In this document: positions 8,181-11,988 of the stretch, piece by piece
Layout of the letters: each line of letters begins with the position of its first letter
Position numbering within the stretch: position 1 is the stretch's first letter
Assembly (NCBI GenBank): GCA_002887195.1
Contig: PJAB01001828.1
Location: 1 to 11,988, forward strand
Reading direction: 5' to 3'
Source of the DNA: Chrysochromulina parva
Taxonomy: Eukaryota > Haptophyta > Prymnesiales > Chrysochromulinaceae
Length of the DNA: 11,988 bases
Notes under the pieces: generated by a model
The model's database searches: none
Seen by the model: the letters and a program-made list of their open reading frames with translations, nothing else
Told to the model about the DNA's origin: nothing
Program-made: the position numbers and the translations under genes

Positions 8181-9251
8181 TCAGCCCCAATACCGGCATT
8201 CCTTTTCGGTTGAGAACCAGTAGTCGCGAGCCGCATCATCCGAAAAAGACGGCTGGAATCCTGCTCTCCTTGCCTCCTCGAAGGAGAAGCCCAACACCTT
8301 GCATTGATATGGTACATAGCCAGCAGCCCTCATCTGCTCGATCGTGTAGCCCGCCGCCTTGGCTTCCTGCGCTGTATGTGTACTGGGTTGCATGTGCCCT
8401 GCACTGGTGAGCTCTTCAAGCGAGAAGCCCGCCACGTTGCACTGGTACGAATTATAGCCAGCAGCCTTCATCTGCTCGATTGTGAAGCCCGCCGCCTTCG
8501 CTTCCGTCGCGCTATGAGCTTGCTTAAATTTTATTGGATTTACATGCCCCCAGCGCTGCCGCGTGGTGAGAGAGATTGGCAGAGCATTGCTACGGACGAT
8601 ATAGCGCTTGAACTCGTCGGCAGAGAGCATGGTCAGCTGCCAGGTTGGATCATGTGCAGCAGCGCGAGCGGCAGGGCTCCAAGCTTTGCACACGAGGAGC
8701 AACTTGCCCAACTGACTCAGATTCAGAAAGTGGCACACGCTCACACGAGCGTCGTGAGTCAGATCAGTGGTGCGATCGGCCGATTTCGCTCTGGCTGCCT
8801 CTTCTCTTACGCGCTTGAGTCTCTCTTGGCGCCTCATCTCCTCATCTCTTCGCCACTGCTCGGCTCTCATCTCCTCATCTCTTCGCCTCTGCTGATCTGC
8901 TCTGATCGACTCATAGACGGCAAAGTCCTGGCTGCCGATTGCGACCAGGTTCTCCGGCTTCACGTTGATCGTTTCCGGAGGATTCGCATGGATGACGAGG
9001 ACTGCCCAGCGCTTGGATGGCAACAAGGACACTAGCTTCACAGCTGCCCCATTCAATTCCAGGCGACCTCGGAACCCCCTAATCTCCATCGACATCCCTG
9101 CGAAGAGGCCCGTCGCTGCGTCCGCTGGAGCTGCCTCCGCGGACGGCGGTGCTACGGCGAGGAGGTCCAGCGTATGGGTGCTGGAGCTGGCCGTACAACA
9201 ACTTGCATTCGGTTTGGCCAGGAGTACGGCGGCGGCATCGTTCGCCGCCAT
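8181..9251 (-). CDS. F-box-like protein with SH3-like segment, coiled coil and AAGY-type repeats
   Basis: The first ATG in this frame is at 9251-9249, giving 356 residues; the open frame extends to 9302, but only to a TTG. Residues 52-105 contain RGRLELNG, KRWAVLV and VKPENLVAI, a small beta-rich SH3-like pattern. Residues 117-157 (QQRRRDEEMRAEQWRRDEEM and on) are a charged coiled coil. Residues 164-205 resemble an F-box, with HFLNLSQLGKLLLVCKAW and a closing Trp. Two 46-residue repeats follow, starting near 250 and 296, each with EAKAAG(F/Y)TIEQM(K/R)AAGY, YQC and GFS(L/F)EE. F-box proteins are substrate adaptors of SCF ubiquitin ligases; here the repeats would be the target-binding part. 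The F-box call is moderate, and the repeat family has no name I can give. It is divergent from the GH2 gene, 98 bp between ATGs. No intron is needed. Confidence 0.75.
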   Translation of the reverse strand: MAANDAAAVLLAKPNASCCTASSSTHTLDLLAVAPPSAEAAPADAATGLFAGMSMEIRGFRGRLELNGAAVKLVSLLPSKRWAVLVIHANPPETINVKPENLVAIGSQDFAVYESIRADQQRRRDEEMRAEQWRRDEEMRRQERLKRVREEAARAKSADRTTDLTHDARVSVCHFLNLSQLGKLLLVCKAWSPAARAAAHDPTWQLTMLSADEFKRYIVRSNALPISLTTRQRWGHVNPIKFKQAHSATEAKAAGFTIEQMKAAGYNSYQCNVAGFSLEELTSAGHMQPSTHTAQEAKAAGYTIEQMRAAGYVPYQCKVLGFSFEEARRAGFQPSFSDDAARDYWFSTEKECRYWG

Positions 9252-9349
9252 TTGGTGTGCTCGCGTACGCGAAATTGCGAAGCATCGCGCGCTCACAATC
9301 AACTAATGATAAACTAGCCCGTTTAGGGTCGCGGCTGCCGCCACCGGCA
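9252..9349. promoter_or_regulatory. 98-bp divergent promoter region between the F-box-like and GH2 genes
   Basis: Two genes read away from each other with only 98 bp between their first ATGs, so a shared bidirectional promoter with short leaders is likely. AATCAACTAATGATAAAC near 9296-9314 is the only AT-rich patch and may mark the core. No named motif is recognisable. If either start lies further in, the spacer is longer. Confidence 0.45.
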
Positions 9350-10254
9350 ATGCTGAGCGCCGCCGAAAAGACAGTGGGCCCGGACGCCTACCCGCTCGCC
9401 TTTGTCGACGGCGACCTCGCCTACTTTTACTGCGCGGAGGCTGGCAGCCATGTGCAGCCGCAGGGCGTGCGGCTCGTCAAGGCGGCGAGCGTGCTCGGCG
9501 ACCGCGCCCGATGGGCGGCGTGGCAGGCCCTGCAGTGGTCGGTCGGCGCGGCGACGCTGCACTCCGACGATGCGATTCTGCTGCTCACAAACACGGACAC
9601 ATTCATGTGCGTCCAGGACGGCACGGTCGGCTTCGTCTCCTCGGATCCCACGGAAGCTCAGCTGCTGCTCGCCGTCCGAGTCGACGGCGGCCCTGCCTTT
9701 CTCGAGGTGGGCGCGGCCGTGGAGCTGCGCCTCACGAGCGACGTCGGCGGCGGCACGGCCAGCGGCGCACCTGCCCAGCGCTGCCTCCAGATGCGGGCGG
9801 GCGGCAGGATAGGCGTCGCCCTCTCGGGTGCTGCAAACACGACGTTCGTGATGCAGAGCGACGGCGCGCCCGAGGGATCGCCTCACTGGGCCAACCCGCG
9901 GTGCATCGGCTTCGGTCGGCTGCCCGCGCACGTGCCGCTGCGCTCGTACCGCTCGCGCGCCGCCGCGCTCGCGCGCGACGACCCTCGCCTCCGCCTCTCG
10001 GGCTGCTCGTGGGACTTTCGGCTCTTCCCGTGTCCGGCAGCGGTCGTCGCGGACGTGGCGACTGGAGGAGCGGCGGCAGATGACGAGGGCGAGGAGGGCA
10101 CGGGCTGGCGGCCCATCCCGGTGCCCTCGAATTGGCAGATGCACTCCACCGACCCGCCTATCTACACTAACGTCGCGTGCGTCGCCGCCACGACGCACCC
10201 ACCGCACCCACTGCACTTACTTACCGCACCCACCGCCAACTCGAAGGCACCGGG

Positions 10255-10310
<56 letters not shown>

Positions 10311-11926
10311 CTCTTTTTCTGACTCTCGGCGCTCTGCTGCCTTCCCCGCGTGCCGCAGCTACCCGTGGAACCTTTGGCCGCCCAATCTCCCAATGGACGC
10401 CAACCCGACCGGATGCTATCGCACCTGCTTCACGCTACCCGACGCTTGGCGGGAGGCGGCTGAGATGGCCGGTGAGAGCGCCTTCCTAATATGGGATGAT
10501 CTCATCGCCTCTGAGATTGCATCTCCTCTGATTGCATCTCCTCTGATTGCGATGGGATGATCTCATCGCCTCTGAGTGCATCTCCTCTGATTGCCCCCCT
10601 CATCAGGTGAGAGCGTCTTCCTGCGCTTCGATGCGGTCGATTCGGCCTTCTACGTGTGGCTCAACGGACAACTGCTCGGCTACTCGCAGGATTCCCGCCT
10701 TGCCGTCGAGTTCGACGCCACCGACGCCCTCGCGCTCGAGGGCGACAACCTTCTCGTCGTGCAGGCGATGCGCTGGTGCGACTGATGGCCTTCCCTGATT
10801 GCCCTCCCTGATGGCCTTCCCTGATTGCAAGCTCATCGTGCAAGCGATGCGCTGGTGCGACTCACCGACCACGCGTCGTGTCGGTCACCGCCCACGCGTC
10901 GTGTCGGTCACCGCCCACGCGTCGTGTCGGTCACCGCGCACGCGTTGTGTCGGTCACCGCGCACGCGTCGTGTCGGTCACCGCCCGCGCGTCGTGTCGGT
11001 CACCGCTCGCGCGTCGTGTCGCGCGACTCACCGCCCACGCGTCGTGTCGGCAGGTCGGACGGCTCCTATCTCGAGGATCAAGATCACTGGTGGCTCTCCG
11101 GCATCCATCGCGACGTGTGGCTCTATCGAAAGCCGTTGGTGCCACCTCGCCCCTCTCGCCATGGGCACCCCTGCATGCAAGAGCTCACCACGGCGCCCGC
11201 TCCTCTTCCCCACAGGTGCACCTCGCCGACATCGACGCTCGCATTGCGCTCACACCAACGCCCGGCGGCGTGTTGGGCACTTCACAGCGACCGTTCACAC
11301 CAAAGCCTGTCGGCGGCGCGCCGGCTCACGAGGCGCACGCGGCGCAGTCCGGCGGCGTATTGGGCACTTCACAGCGACCGTTCACAGCGACCGCTCACGA
11401 GGCGCACGCGGCGCAGTCCGAGGCGCCGCAGCCGGCCACCGCTACCCGCCCTCCCAGCTATAGCGCTTCGCTACAGGTTCGTCGCTACGTGATGAGCACT
11501 GATGAGCACTGATGAGCGCTGATGAGCACTGATGACCACTGATGAGCACTGATGAGCACTAATTGCGCTGCAGGTTCGTGGCTACGTGCGACTGCCGCCG
11601 CCCTCCTTCACACCGCCCTCCGGGCCGCCGCCGCCTTCACACGTCGCTCTGCTTGCGATCCTGAGCGACGCCGACGGACGCGAGGTGATCCGCTCGTTTT
11701 CGGACGCGATCACTCCGGCCCTTATTAGGGACGCGATCGCTCCGACCCTAATTAGGGACGCGATCGCTCCGGCCGAGGCCATGGCCGAGGGTGACGATGC
11801 CCAACACGGCGCGGATGCCGGTATGCCCGACGCCCAACACGGCGCGGATACCGGTATGCCCGACGCTGCGGCGGCGGCCGACGAGGTGGTCGCGTACGCG
11901 CCTGTAACCGTGGCCAAGGGTGGCGG

Positions 11927-11957
<31 letters not shown>

Positions 11958-11988
11958 GGCGGCGGCGGCTTCGGCGGCTGCTGCTTCG
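9350..11988 (+). CDS. LacZ-type beta-galactosidase, glycoside hydrolase family 2, N-terminal part (6 exons, C-terminus beyond window)
   Basis: GH2 enzymes cleave terminal beta-galactosyl residues or related sugars. Exons: 9350-10176, 10359-10471, 10607-10775, 11054-11138, 11216-11476, 11574 to the edge; phases 2, 1, 2, 0, 0 fit. ATG 9350 is the first ATG in frame. Residues 1-175 form an extension not in E. coli LacZ, beta-rich by eye. From HWANP (179) the protein follows Lac[39 protein letters not shown] (Asn274 matches the substrate-binding Asn of LacZ), [21 protein letters not shown] (330-344), and, across intron 3, [19 protein letters not shown] (Asp372 matches the LacZ active-site Asp). 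The jelly-roll domain is complete; the following Ig-like domain carries low-complexity insertions. The two catalytic Glu residues lie outside the window, so activity cannot be judged. Exon 6 may end in or before the Gly run near 11919. Confidence 0.9.
10177..10358 (+). repeat. GH2 intron 1 with a (CT)24 microsatellite
   Basis: It is 182 nt, phase 2, splitting the Ala codon of TNVAYP. It runs from GTGCGT to TGCCGCAG and contains 48 nt of pure CT at 10259-10306. Removing it restores the LacZ-like order NVAYP. Confidence 0.88.
10472..10606 (+). repeat. GH2 intron 2: flanked by a copied exon start, 3' end shared with HADHA intron 9
   Basis: It is 135 nt, phase 1. GGTGAGAGCGCCTTCCT (10471-10487) recurs at 10606-10622 with one mismatch, offset 135 = intron length. 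GATGATCTCATCGCCTCTGA blocks occur twice (about 10496 and 10556), and the second is the 55-bp block shared with HADHA. Confidence 0.9.
10776..11053 (+). repeat. GH2 intron 3: copied exon end plus eight 23-bp units
   Basis: It is 278 nt, phase 2. The exon-intron border segment 10753-10783 recurs at 10832-10862 with 29 of 31 identical. Then 10863-11053 is an array of eight units of CACCGCCCACGCGTCGTG plus TCGGT; units 1-6 are exactly 23 bp, unit 7 has an insertion, and the last unit ends in the acceptor CAG. The donor TG/GTGCGA and acceptor CAG/GTCGG restore WSDGS, matching LacZ. Confidence 0.88.
11139..11215 (+). other. GH2 intron 4
   Basis: It is 77 nt, phase 0, from GTGCCA to TTCCCCACAG. It joins RKPL to VHLADIDA. 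It has no repeat array and no copied exon sequence that I can see. Confidence 0.8.
11264..11419 (+). repeat. In-frame tandem duplication within GH2 exon 5
   Basis: The segment beginning GGCGGCGTGTTGGGCACTTC at 11264 recurs at 11351, 87 bp (29 codons) on. The copies encode [12 protein letters not shown] followed by AHEAHAAQS. The second copy has an internal deletion. This inserts a Pro/Ala/His-rich loop between two expected beta strands of the Ig-like domain. Confidence 0.85.
11477..11573 (+). repeat. GH2 intron 5: copied exon start and TGATGAGCAC array
   Basis: It is 97 nt, phase 0. CAGGTTCGTCGCTACGTG (11474-11491) recurs at 11571-11588 with one mismatch, offset 97 = intron length. Seven 10-bp TGATGAGCAC-type units fill the middle, and the last turns into CTAATTGCGCTGCAG at the acceptor. 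Confidence 0.9.
11703..11861 (+). repeat. In-frame tandem repeats within GH2 exon 6
   Basis: A 27-bp unit starts at 11703, 11730 and 11757 and encodes [18 protein letters not shown] and [10 protein letters not shown] 33-bp unit at 11796-11828 and 11829-11861 encodes [11 protein letters not shown] and [11 protein letters not shown]. Both periods are multiples of 3, so the frame is kept. Confidence 0.85.
11919..11969 (+). repeat. GGC microsatellite (poly-Gly if coding)
   Basis: About 17 codons of GGC/GGT in the GH2 frame follow [13 protein letters not shown] sequence. A donor-like G/GTGGCG at 11920 leaves open that this is the start of an intron instead of a poly-Gly stretch. The window ends 19 bases later, so it cannot be settled here. 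Confidence 0.7.

Noticed and set aside
9252..9302. Start of the F-box-like protein at 9302
   Set aside because: The codon there is TTG. The first ATG is at 9251, which also leaves room for a promoter.
10825..11463. Arg/Val/Ser-rich frames across the 23-bp array as a gene
   Set aside because: They are readings of the intron 3 array. Splicing it out restores the LacZ motif WSDGSYLED exactly.

Overview
The window is nuclear DNA of a GC-rich unicellular eukaryote, most likely an alga. A haptophyte of the Emiliania/Gephyrocapsa type is my best guess from style (GC-rich exons, repeat-filled GT-AG introns, ShKT and Asp/Gly-rich Cys modules, many ankyrin and F-box genes), but no marker gene fixes the species. 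Two genes have 14 inferable introns between them. All 14 are GT..CAG and all keep the reading frame of a recognisable enzyme, so this is not bacterial DNA despite the bacterial look of some products.

Layout: (1) 1-920, minus, left end cut: a secreted Cys-rich protein with a domain that is about half histidine, an ShKT-like module, a CDDGGPGAEY-type Cys module and a Pro/Arg-rich tail. (2) 921-2082: no convincing gene. (3) 2083-3141, minus: ankyrin-repeat protein with an N-terminal hydrophobic leader and C-terminal GDEL. (4) 3142-3304: short divergent promoter region. (5) 3305-7267, plus: mitochondrial trifunctional enzyme alpha subunit (HADHA), 10 exons, 746 residues once spliced. (6) 7268-8180: intergenic. 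(7) 8181-9251, minus: F-box-like protein with an SH3-like segment, coiled coil and AAGY-type repeats. (8) 9252-9349: 98-bp divergent promoter region. (9) 9350-11988, plus, right end cut: LacZ-type glycoside hydrolase family 2 protein, 6 exons visible, catalytic domain beyond the edge.

The genes do not form a pathway. HADHA acts in mitochondrial fatty-acid beta-oxidation, the GH2 enzyme on beta-galactosides or similar sugars, and the three minus-strand genes look like secretory, scaffold and ubiquitin-adaptor proteins.

The main discovery is in the introns. At least eight of the 14 carry a second copy of adjoining exon sequence. In five of them the copies are offset by exactly one intron length, which is what is expected if an exon piece containing AG/GT was tandemly duplicated and the extra copy became an intron. 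The introns are then filled with 10-12 bp arrays built on CTGAT/CTAAT, a branch-point-like core. Two introns in different genes share a 55-bp 3' end with one mismatch, so intron sequence also seems to move between genes. In-frame tandem duplications inside GH2 exons suggest the same process makes peptide insertions where no splice signal is captured.
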